DNA of 20,031 nucleotides, from the IMG/VR virus record IMGVR_UViG_3300030116_001845, positions 1 to 20,031 of that record. One strand, 5' to 3'. The notes beneath the pieces are model-generated. The model searched no databases and was not told where the DNA came from. It saw only the letters and a list, made by a program, of their open reading frames with translations. The translations under genes were made by a program, and so were the position numbers. The DNA comes from a virus. The stretch's first letter is position 1, and every line of letters begins with the position of its first letter. Shown in pieces: positions 1-6,157 of the stretch.

Positions 1-1
1 A

Positions 2-2371
2 GGTGGTGATACAACGCTCAGTGGTCATGTTTCGCTAGCAGATGGGAAAGTTTTGAGGCTTGGCGACAATAATGACCTGCAATTCTTTCATGATGGCACC
101 AACAGCAACTCTCATATACAAAATCAAACAGGAGCTTTAATTGCAACAACGGCCACGTTTGTAGTTAATAATGCAGCCAACACAGAAAACATGATTACTG
201 CAGCACAAGATGGTGCAGTTACCTTGTTTCATAATCACCAAGCAAAACTTGCCACTGCGTCAGGTGGGGTCACGATTACAGGTACAGCCACCGCTACAAC
301 GTTCGCAGGAGAGCTGTCAGGCACGATCACCTCTGCTACGACAGGTACCACGCAATCAGCATCAGATAACAGCACCAAGCTAGCCACAACAGCTTACGTA
401 ACGACAGCTATATCTAACCTAGTAGATAGCTCGCCGAGTGCCTTAAACACGCTCAACGAGCTTGCAGCGGCCTTAGGAGATGACGCTAACTTCTCTACTA
501 CTGTGACTAACTCTATTGCTACTAAGCTGCCACTTGCAGGTGGCACGATGACTGGTGCGCTCAATATGGGTTCACAGAATATTACAAACGCAGGGACTAT
601 AGCGAGTGGAGCTATAACAGCAGATGGAAATATAACAGCAGATTACAATGACACTATCTCTCTGAACTACTCTGTAGCTAATGGTGATTATCACAAAGGA
701 ATGTCAGGCACATCTTTTGCCTCAGGAAATACTGCGAGAGGTTTGCATTTATTCAATTTTGATAATGACAGCAACTTTGGAATCAACTTTTGGGTAGGCA
801 CAACAGCATCCAAAGTATTTGCGGCTCGCATTGACTACGCAGGAAACTTAGGTCTGGGCAACGATTCGCCCACTAATTACTACTCTACATTTAGGAACCT
901 AGTAATTGGATCAACCGGATCAAACGGCATCACGGTAGTAAGTGGAACTACGGGAGCTGGCACTGTGGCATTCGCAGACGGCACATCAGGAGATGCTCAG
1001 TACAGAGGCTATATACAATACAACCACAACGGAGACTCATTAGCCCTTGGAAGTGCAGGTGGCGATAGAGTGACTATTGATTCCTCAGGCAACGCCACCT
1101 TTGCAGGCAATATCACATTAGGAGGGGCAGACGCAGATAATGCTGTCCTTAGTTTAACAGCTAATACTGGTAATTGGGTTTTCACCAATGTTCAATCAAA
1201 TAGAAATTTAGAGATTTCTGATTCAGATGGCACAGGAACAGTATTAACCATAGATACGTCTGGAAAAGTTGGCATCGGTAATGCTCCAGTAAGACAGCTA
1301 ACAGTACATAGCGATACAACAATCACGTCTGGCTTCAATGATATTGCAGAATTTTTAGATACTACTATAGGGGCAGGAGGCTCAGTCAGTCTCAACATTG
1401 GTAAAGCTAATAGCACAAAAAATCTTGGCAAGATGGCGTTTAAGTATGCGGGGTCAGGGTCTAATGATAATGCTCTGAATTTTGGATTCTATGATGCGGA
1501 TAACCTTGTAACCCTACGTGCAAACGGCTACTTAGGCATTAATGGAACGCCACAAAACCTTCTGCATATTCAAGGAGGTTCAAGTGATTCAAGAGTCCAG
1601 TTTACAAACAACAACTCTGGCAACGCATACGCTGATGGTTTCTGGGTAGGCATGGATAGCACTCAGGCATACCTATTACAGCGAGAAAACCAACCAATAT
1701 CTTTCTTCACGAATGCAACTAAAAGAATGTCTATCAGTGAAGATGGCGATGTAACAATTTCTGATAATGCTCTTACCACAGGCATAGGTCATTTCCAAAA
1801 TACAGGAATCACCTCTACTACAGGTTCAAATGCTGGGTGGACGCTAACAACTAATAGTGGCACATACAATGATAGAGGGTCTTTAGAGGTAGCGGGTATC
1901 TCTAATAGGCACGTCTTCAAATGGGGATTCAGTGGCGATCTAGCGGCTAATACATGGTATGCATTTGCTAAAAGAAGCGAATTAGCGACTTATGGCCCTG
2001 ATAGCGGTAATAATTCAGAATCTGGTTTTGCTATGTATTTTAGAATCTATACATACGCTTCAACATCAGGCTGGGGTGAGTATCTTTCCAACAGAGTGAC
2101 AAATATGTGTTGGATAAGTAACTATGGCTCAAATAGTACACAAGAGCATGAATTTATAGTTGGCCCTGGATTAGGACATGCTCCAAACGCTGGTCACTCT
2201 GTGGATACCCCAAGCTCCAATCCAATAAGAATGAAAATACACCATAGAATGGGGAGTAACGATAATCCTAATTCGGATCAGACATTTGAAATTAGAGTTT
2301 CTAGTGCATTGACGGGATTGAATCCGAGTGTTAACGGCAGGCAGCTGTTGATTTATGGGTATATAGTATAG
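2..2371 (+). CDS. Fibre-like phage structural protein (5' end outside window)
   Basis: The frame is open from base 2 with no stop before 2369, so the gene starts upstream. The TTG at 53 is an internal Leu codon of the motif LRLGDNNDLQFFHDG, which is common in fibre-like proteins of marine phages. About 789 residues are visible. Near nt 430-510 is a tail-fibre-type segment (TLNELAAALGDD), followed by LPLAGGTMTGALNMG (about nt 525-570), both familiar from T4- and lambda-type fibres. The middle is low-complexity Gly/Ser/Thr/Asn beta-rich repeat sequence (for example SGNATFAGN, SGKVGIGN). The last 190 or so residues are richer in Trp, Tyr and Phe and may form a receptor-binding or capping domain. 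The gene lies upstream of the head-tail connector genes, where capsid genes usually sit, so a head fibre is as plausible as a tail fibre. Structural role is well supported, exact location is not. Confidence 0.75.
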   Translation, partial: GGDTTLSGHVSLADGKVLRLGDNNDLQFFHDGTNSNSHIQNQTGALIATTATFVVNNAANTENMITAAQDGAVTLFHNHQAKLATASGGVTITGTATATTFAGELSGTITSATTGTTQSASDNSTKLATTAYVTTAISNLVDSSPSALNTLNELAAALGDDANFSTTVTNSIATKLPLAGGTMTGALNMGSQNITNAGTIASGAITADGNITADYNDTISLNYSVANGDYHKGMSGTSFASGNTARGLHLFNFDNDSNFGINFWVGTTASKVFAARIDYAGNLGLGNDSPTNYYSTFRNLVIGSTGSNGITVVSGTTGAGTVAFADGTSGDAQYRGYIQYNHNGDSLALGSAGGDRVTIDSSGNATFAGNITLGGADADNAVLSLTANTGNWVFTNVQSNRNLEISDSDGTGTVLTIDTSGKVGIGNAPVRQLTVHSDTTITSGFNDIAEFLDTTIGAGGSVSLNIGKANSTKNLGKMAFKYAGSGSNDNALNFGFYDADNLVTLRANGYLGINGTPQNLLHIQGGSSDSRVQFTNNNSGNAYADGFWVGMDSTQAYLLQRENQPISFFTNATKRMSISEDGDVTISDNALTTGIGHFQNTGITSTTGSNAGWTLTTNSGTYNDRGSLEVAGISNRHVFKWGFSGDLAANTWYAFAKRSELATYGPDSGNNSESGFAMYFRIYTYASTSGWGEYLSNRVTNMCWISNYGSNSTQEHEFIVGPGLGHAPNAGHSVDTPSSNPIRMKIHHRMGSNDNPNSDQTFEIRVSSALTGLNPSVNGRQLLIYGYIV

Positions 2372-2379
2372 GAGACAAG

Positions 2380-2589
2380 ATGGCACAAAAATTTAGAGTC
2401 GTTTACAACGAGTCAGATAAAACAGTTATAGGCTTGCTAGGGGATGACCTGGACAAAGATACTCATGAGGCTAATTCTCCAGAAGGCGTAAAAGTTACAG
2501 ACAACGTTCTGGAATTTGAAGACGATGCGGAGATCGTGACGTTGGATAGAGTGTTAGTGACAGATGAAGGTCAAGCACAAAAAACGTAA
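2380..2589 (+). CDS. Small acidic hypothetical protein
   Basis: A 69-residue protein that I do not recognise. It starts at ATG 2380 behind an AGGAGA ribosome site (2370-2375) that overlaps the stop of the fibre gene, so the two are probably translated from one message. It is acidic, with a central Glu/Asp cluster (EFEDDAE), and has no signal peptide or membrane segment. Its position among structural genes suggests a small virion or assembly protein, but the sequence does not show a function. Confidence 0.6.
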   Translation: MAQKFRVVYNESDKTVIGLLGDDLDKDTHEANSPEGVKVTDNVLEFEDDAEIVTLDRVLVTDEGQAQKT

Positions 2590-2631
2590 TCATGTTAAAC
2601 TATTTCATACAACTATCCCAAGGAGGAAATT

Positions 2632-2973
2632 ATGGCAGAAGCTACGTTAGATGAAATCAAAGGACTTTTGGAACAAGCAATCCAGAAGCCTGTGGAGAAG
2701 AAGCTCCTAATCGCGGGAGAAAACGAAGGCGATGAACCCGCTGAGGTTATGTTCAGCGATATGGACGATGAGCTTAAGGTGTTATACGCCAAGCTAGAAA
2801 TCGTGCAAAAAGAAGGGCAAAACCTTCAGGCAAATGCTAACTTCAAGCTAGAGCAGAATCAGATTCTGCAAAACGCTTACTCTGCAGCTATCAAGGAAAA
2901 GCTAGCCAAAGGCGATGAGCCTGTAGAGGCAGAGGTAGTAGAAGATGAGCCAAACGGAAAGTCTAAAGACTGA
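2632..2973 (+). CDS. Hypothetical helical acidic protein
   Basis: A 113-residue protein whose start at ATG 2632 is fixed by a near-perfect AAGGAGG at 2620-2626, one of the strongest ribosome sites in the window. This suggests high expression. The sequence is mostly predicted helix, with charged heptad-like stretches at about residues 40-90 and an acidic tail (EAEVVEDEP). No known motif is recognised. It lies between the fibre gene and the head-tail connector. A scaffold-like or small virion protein would fit, but that is only inference. Its 3' end overlaps the next gene by 29 nt. Confidence 0.6.
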   Translation: MAEATLDEIKGLLEQAIQKPVEKKLLIAGENEGDEPAEVMFSDMDDELKVLYAKLEIVQKEGQNLQANANFKLEQNQILQNAYSAAIKEKLAKGDEPVEAEVVEDEPNGKSKD

Positions 2974-3136
2974 TGTGACTAAGCTAGAGCTGCACGAGCA
3001 GATATGTGCGCTCAGGTATGAAAACATAGAGAAGCGCCTTGACGCAGGGTCTAAGCGTTTCGTCCGTATGGAGCTAATGATACTAGGACTGTATGGCACG
3101 ATCATCGGAACTTATGTACTAGAGAAGGTGATGTAG
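2945..3136 (+). CDS. Small coiled-coil plus single membrane segment protein (XhlA-like?)
   Basis: A 63-residue protein starting at ATG 2945 inside the end of the previous gene and ending immediately before the ATG of the connector gene. Residues 1-38 form a charged heptad-like helix (TDVTKLELHEQ, NIEKRLDAG). Residues 43-58 are a short hydrophobic segment (ELMILGLYGTIIGTYV). This layout, an N-terminal coiled coil followed by a C-terminal membrane anchor at about 60-70 residues, resembles XhlA-type haemolysin/holin accessory proteins. A lysis role is possible, but its place among head genes is unusual and the family match is by architecture only. Confidence 0.5.
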   Translation: MSQTESLKTDVTKLELHEQICALRYENIEKRLDAGSKRFVRMELMILGLYGTIIGTYVLEKVM

Positions 3137-3799
3137 ATGGCAGGATTACAGGTAACAACAGCTCCCACACAAGAACCTCTTACATTACAAGAGGTTAAAG
3201 ATTATCTTAGGTTAGATGATGCTTTAGATGAGCGAGTCCTACAGGATCTTGTTGAGGCAGCTCGTATGTTCTGCGAGGACTATACGGGCAGGGCGTTGAT
3301 GACCCAGACGCTGACCATGACCATTGACGGTTACAACGAGTTAGCAGATCCACTCTTTGAAGGCACCAGGACTGTACCATACCTAAACTATTACAAGAGC
3401 TATATTGATATACCAAAGGCTCCTGTGCAAAGCGTCACATCAGTCAAGACGTTTGACGATGCAGACAACGCAACAACTTTCGCTACCACTAAGTATTACG
3501 TGGACACACAGCGTGAGCCGTCCCGGATAGTCCTAAGAACAGGCGAGACATTTCCTACAGCGTTACGAGTAGCTAACGCCATAGAAGTTATCTACGTGGC
3601 GGGATACGCTAGCAGAGCAGCCCTACCCGCACCTCTACGGATTGGAATGCTGCAGCACATAGCTTATCTCTACGAGCAACGGGGAGACATGGGCGACTAC
3701 CTGCAGACAAGACAATTCCCACCAGCAATCAAGCAGCTATATGCGCCATTCGTCATACACAAGGCGCTAGGAAGTTCCTCTCTACTGGCTCTAGGATAA
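3137..3799 (+). CDS. Head-tail connector protein (HK97 gp6-like)
   Basis: A 220-residue protein resembling the gp6/Phage_connect_1 type of head-tail adaptor, which forms a ring under the portal and joins the filled head to the tail. The N-terminal part carries the family pattern: TLQEVKDYLRLDD, then DERVLQDLVEAARMFCEDYTG (about residues 16-51), the helical hairpin typical of this fold. An insertion with Tyr-rich beta strands follows, and the C-terminal helices (about 165-205) include LRIGMLQHIAYLYEQRG, also typical. It starts directly after the previous stop (TAG 3134-3136, ATG 3137), with GAAGGTG upstream at 3124-3130. It is followed by three further head-tail joining genes in the expected order, which supports the call. 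Confidence 0.85.
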   Translation: MAGLQVTTAPTQEPLTLQEVKDYLRLDDALDERVLQDLVEAARMFCEDYTGRALMTQTLTMTIDGYNELADPLFEGTRTVPYLNYYKSYIDIPKAPVQSVTSVKTFDDADNATTFATTKYYVDTQREPSRIVLRTGETFPTALRVANAIEVIYVAGYASRAALPAPLRIGMLQHIAYLYEQRGDMGDYLQTRQFPPAIKQLYAPFVIHKALGSSSLLALG

Positions 3800-3803
3800 G
3801 ATC

Positions 3804-4133
3804 ATGGCTTACTCTATCGGCAAGATGCGTCACAAGGTAGAGATCCAAGCCCCTGTGAATACCACAGATACGGGTGGTGGATCAGCTAGAACATGGTCAA
3901 CAGTAAACACACGCTTTGCTAATGTAAGGCCCGTTAAAGGCGTAGAGGCGTATAGACAAGGGCAGGTGCAAGAAACGCTCTCCTACGAGGTTGTGATGCG
4001 TCATACGGACGATATAGGCACCAACTACAGGCTGAAATTTGGCAGTAGGATTTTGAACATTAGGCATCTACGTAATGAAAATCAACGCGACAAGTATACG
4101 ATCTTGCAGTGTGAGGAAGGCGTAGCGATATGA
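3804..4133 (+). CDS. Head-tail joining protein (SPP1 gp16 / Phage_H_T_join-like)
   Basis: A 109-residue protein whose opening (GKMRHKVEIQAP) and following strands match the head-tail joining/stopper family. This family makes small beta-barrel proteins that form the second ring between connector and tail and help keep packaged DNA in place. The pattern MRHKVEI..P....D..GG....W, the central ANVRPVKGVE and the late RHTDDIGTNYRL are all characteristic. The length is usual for the family. It starts 4 nt after the gp6-like gene and its stop overlaps the next start (ATGA at 4130-4133), which implies translational coupling. Confidence 0.85.
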   Translation: MAYSIGKMRHKVEIQAPVNTTDTGGGSARTWSTVNTRFANVRPVKGVEAYRQGQVQETLSYEVVMRHTDDIGTNYRLKFGSRILNIRHLRNENQRDKYTILQCEEGVAI

Positions 4134-4540
4134 TTAAAAATCTACCAGAGTTCCTAAGGCGAATGAATAAGCGTGTCGTGGAAAAGCCTGAAAAAGAAGT
4201 AAAAAAACTTATAACAGAGGCAACACTACTGGTCAGAGGCAGTGCGGTCAGCTCAATACTAAGAGATCCTAAAACAGGTCAAATATACGGTAATCACATA
4301 GCGTCTGCACCAGGCGAAGCGCCAGCAAGCGACACGGGATTTCTCGCCAACAATATCATGTTTGACGTGAATGACAGCTCCGGGGAGGTCGTAGGATACG
4401 TGACTTCGTCAGCGCCATACTCTGCAGCATTAGAGTTTGGTACCCGAAACATAGCGCCAAGACCATTCATGCAGCCAGCCTTAGAAAAAAACATCAGTAA
4501 GATAGAGCGCAAATTTACAAAGGGTGGCCTAATCAAATGA
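4130..4540 (+). CDS. HK97 gp10-family tail completion protein
   Basis: A 136-residue protein with the HK97 gp10 family layout. An N-terminal helical segment is rich in Lys and Glu (residues 1-45), followed by a region with SAPGEAPASDTG. The C-terminal signature AALEFGTRNIAPRPFMQPALE (about residues 101-121) is strongly typical: an E-F-G-T turn and then P-R-P-F. Members act in tail completion at the head-tail interface. The start at 4130 overlaps the previous stop, and its own stop overlaps the next ATG at 4537, so the four head-tail genes behave as one translation unit. Confidence 0.85.
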   Translation: MIKNLPEFLRRMNKRVVEKPEKEVKKLITEATLLVRGSAVSSILRDPKTGQIYGNHIASAPGEAPASDTGFLANNIMFDVNDSSGEVVGYVTSSAPYSAALEFGTRNIAPRPFMQPALEKNISKIERKFTKGGLIK

Positions 4541-4941
4541 GTATAGGTCAGTTCCCACTACAAGAGATAATCTATACGACGCTCAATAACGACAGCACGA
4601 TAACATCCACGTACAGCGCTGGTGTGTTTGATGACGTGCTAGAGGGTTCTACGTATCCCTTTATAGAGATAGGCAACGAAACAGCAATAGACTACAGCAC
4701 GAAAGACAGTGTTGGAGCCGAATATACGGTGACTATTCACGTATGGTCGCAGTATGCAGGCTCTAAGGAAACCAAGCAGATTATGGACAGAATACATGAT
4801 CTGCTGCACAATAGTAATCTGACCGTCACTGGGTTCTCTCTGATTAACCTCAGATTTGAATTTAGTGATATACTTAGAGAGCCAGATGGTAAAACAAGAC
4901 ATGGGGTCATGCGATTTCGTGCGATAATATTAGGAAACTAA
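4537..4941 (+). CDS. Tail terminator/completion protein (DUF3168-like)
   Basis: A 134-residue protein matching the DUF3168 pattern: an N-terminal helix (LQEIIYTTLNND), a strand with YPFIEIGNET (about residues 39-48), a T-rich segment before HVWSQYAGSKETKQIMDRI (about 66-84), and a terminal strand GVMRFRAII. The W-S...S..E...I..RI.. run is the family hallmark. In related phages this protein caps the tail tube and sets the end of tail polymerisation before head joining. It lies between the gp10-like gene and the major tail protein, which is the expected order. Confidence 0.8.
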   Translation: MSIGQFPLQEIIYTTLNNDSTITSTYSAGVFDDVLEGSTYPFIEIGNETAIDYSTKDSVGAEYTVTIHVWSQYAGSKETKQIMDRIHDLLHNSNLTVTGFSLINLRFEFSDILREPDGKTRHGVMRFRAIILGN

Positions 4942-4962
4942 TGTATTAGATAGGAGAAACGT

Positions 4963-5370
4963 ATGGCAGCACAAAAAGGAGCAGCATTACTGCTCAAGAT
5001 AAACACCACAGGTAGCACCTATGTTACTGTAGGTGGTCTACGCTCTACCTCCATTACCCTCAACGATGAAGCTGTTGACGTTACTAACAAGGATTCCTCT
5101 GGGAATCGTACTCTGTTAGCTGACGGCGGTATTCACTCTATATCTGTTTCAGGTAGCGGAGTGTTCACAGACGCAGCATCAGAGACTACTTTGAAAGATG
5201 CGATGAATGCAACCACTTTTAAGAACTTCCAAATCATTATACCTGACTTTGGAACGTATCAAGGTGCCTTCATGGTAGCATCATTAGAGTATGCTGGAGA
5301 GTTCAATGGAGAAGTTACATATTCTGTAACACTTGAGTCATCTGGCGCTATCACATTCACAGGCGCGTAA
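4963..5370 (+). CDS. Major tail tube protein (TP901-1 / phage_tail_2 family)
   Basis: A 135-residue protein recognised as a tail tube subunit. It begins AQKGAALLLKI, has the characteristic VDVTNKDSSGNRTLLADGG (about residues 38-56), and continues with SISVSGSGVFTDAASE and a C-terminal GEFNGEVTYSVTLESSG. These are family signatures of the TP901-1-type and gene-transfer-agent tube proteins, which polymerise into the hollow tube that conducts DNA. The start at ATG 4963 has a clear ribosome site, AGGAGA, around 4952-4957. The length and place after the tail terminator fit. No sheath gene follows, which argues for a non-contractile tail. Confidence 0.9.
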   Translation: MAAQKGAALLLKINTTGSTYVTVGGLRSTSITLNDEAVDVTNKDSSGNRTLLADGGIHSISVSGSGVFTDAASETTLKDAMNATTFKNFQIIIPDFGTYQGAFMVASLEYAGEFNGEVTYSVTLESSGAITFTGA

Positions 5371-5371
5371 T

Positions 5372-5632
5372 ATGGCTTGGGATGAGGCTAAAATCAAATT
5401 AGGCCAAGAAGAGCTTGACGGCATGGTCAATGGCGATCTTGTCAATTGTCCTATGCCTGAAGCTGGTATGGACGATGTACACAAGGTAAGCGTTGATGGC
5501 AAAAGCTATGAGATAGGAGCGTGGCAGATTGATATAAGGGACAATTTATTAACCATAGTTCTCGCAATGGCGGGGGCTAAAGAAAAGGAGGTGTCAGATG
5601 ACCAACCCGCTAAAGGGCGAAGTAACACTTAA
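5372..5632 (+). CDS. Small hypothetical protein between tail tube and chaperone genes
   Basis: An 86-residue protein from ATG 5372, 1 nt after the tail tube stop. The frame extends upstream to a TTG at 5333, but that would overlap the tail tube gene with no ribosome site, so I prefer the ATG. The sequence starts MAWDEAKIKLGQEELDG, has a central IGAWQIDIRDNLLTIVLAMAG and a polar tail. No signal peptide or known motif is recognised. Its last 35 nt overlap the next gene, and the ribosome site of that gene lies inside its coding sequence. The position suggests a tail assembly helper, but I cannot assign a function. Confidence 0.6.
   Translation: MAWDEAKIKLGQEELDGMVNGDLVNCPMPEAGMDDVHKVSVDGKSYEIGAWQIDIRDNLLTIVLAMAGAKEKEVSDDQPAKGRSNT
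5585..5592 (+). promoter_or_regulatory. Ribosome binding site for the tail assembly chaperone
   Basis: AAGGAGGT at 5585-5592 lies 5 nt before ATG 5598, inside the 3' end of the preceding small gene. It fixes the chaperone start and indicates strong independent initiation, as expected for a protein needed in excess during tail assembly. Confidence 0.8.
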
Positions 5633-5954
5633 TATTGGTGGTACTGAATATAACGCTCGTTTAACTGTGGACGCAATCATGCAGATAGAAACATCTGTAG
5701 GATGCGGCATATTGAAACTCGCACAACGTATGAGCGAGGCTGATATTCGCGTGAGCGATATCATACAAGTGTTGACACCAGCGCTGAGGGGCGGTGGTAA
5801 AGACATAAAACCAAAAGATGTAAGTAAAATTATATCTGAAGTCGGCATCGTTGAAGCGACAACAGCTGTTGCAAATCTACTCACTATGGCAATTTCGCCA
5901 CAAGATGACTCAATGGAGGATTCAGAGGGAACGCCCGAAAAAAAGGAATCCTAG
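5598..5954 (+). CDS. Tail assembly chaperone, frame-0 product (GTA gp10 / TAC_11-like)
   Basis: A 118-residue protein resembling the gene-transfer-agent gp10 family (Phage_TAC_11). Its opening (NPLKGEVTLNIGGTEYNARLTVDAIMQIE) fits the family pattern of short beta strands, then a helix starting with an Ala/Ile-x-x-E-x-x-x-G, followed by GILKLAQRM and a helical Leu/Ala-rich half (ADIRVSDIIQVLTPALRGGG). It sits just upstream of the tape measure gene, the standard place for tail assembly chaperones, which coat the tape measure protein before tube polymerisation. The frame-0 reading ends EKKES-stop. The two Lys codons form a slippery heptamer, so a fraction of ribosomes should continue into the next frame (separate entries). 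Confidence 0.8.
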   Translation: MTNPLKGEVTLNIGGTEYNARLTVDAIMQIETSVGCGILKLAQRMSEADIRVSDIIQVLTPALRGGGKDIKPKDVSKIISEVGIVEATTAVANLLTMAISPQDDSMEDSEGTPEKKES

Positions 5955-6011
5955 TAGATGACAGGTTGCCCATCAAAAGATTCTACGAGGTATGTGTTGG
6001 CATGATGGGTA
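5939..6011 (+). promoter_or_regulatory. -1 programmed frameshift signal: slippery heptamer plus candidate pseudoknot
   Basis: Frame-0 codons of the chaperone read ...GAA AAA AAG GAA TCC TAG. The heptamer A AAA AAG at 5939-5945 is in exact X XXY YYZ phase and is the classic efficient bacterial slip site. Four nt downstream, 5950-5958 (CCTAGTAGA) can pair with 5982-5990 (TCTACGAGG) in 8 of 9 positions (one A-G mismatch). The loop segment 5967-5975 (TGCCCATCA) can pair with 6003-6011 (TGATGGGTA) in 9 positions, one of them G-U. Together these make an H-type pseudoknot with linkers of 8, 6 and 12 nt. A -1 slip enters an open frame that runs to 6157. Pairing was worked out by hand; no folding energy was computed. 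Confidence 0.8.
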
Positions 6012-6157
6012 TGCAGCCAACAGAATTTTGGAATTGTAGCCCTATAGAGGTTTACAACGCCATTGAGGGATTCAGAGAGTTCAACAGCTCGGACAATAAC
6101 CGTCCGATGTCAAAAGACGAATTATCTGATCTGATGGAGATGTACCCCGATGGCTAA
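5945..6157 (+). CDS. Tail assembly chaperone, -1 frame extension (TAC_6 / GTA gp10.1-like)
   Basis: In the -1 frame, after the slip at 5945, translation continues GILVDDRLPIKRF... for 70 residues to a TAA at 6155-6157. This gives a fusion of about 186 residues with the upstream chaperone. The segment RFYEVCVGMMGMQPTEFWNCSP matches the second chaperone family of gene-transfer-agent-type phages, whose hallmark is a W/F..G...L.L.P..FW..TP pattern. This domain is usually the one that contacts the tape measure or tube subunits. No ATG or GTG start with a ribosome site exists for this frame; the only internal option is TTG 5966. A lambda gpG/gpGT-style fusion is therefore more likely than a separate gene. 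The end overlaps the tape measure start (ATG 6150) by 8 nt. Confidence 0.75.
   Translation, partial: GILVDDRLPIKRFYEVCVGMMGMQPTEFWNCSPIEVYNAIEGFREFNSSDNNRPMSKDELSDLMEMYPDG

Noticed and set aside
53-2371. TTG at 53 as the start of the fibre gene
   Set aside because: The frame is open to base 2 and the upstream codons continue the same fibre-like sequence, so this is an internal Leu codon of a truncated gene.
4941-4952. CTAATGTATTAG palindrome between the tail terminator and tail tube genes
   Set aside because: The 5-bp stem with a 2-nt loop is AT-rich, has no U-run and is too weak to call a terminator or operator.
5333-5371. Longer start (TTG 5333) for the small gene after the tail tube
   Set aside because: It would overlap the tail tube gene with no ribosome site; ATG 5372 directly follows the tail tube stop.
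5966-6157. Independent gene for the second chaperone starting at TTG 5966
   Set aside because: There is no ribosome site, and the family-like sequence begins upstream of the TTG in the -1 frame; the slippery heptamer with pseudoknot explains its expression better.
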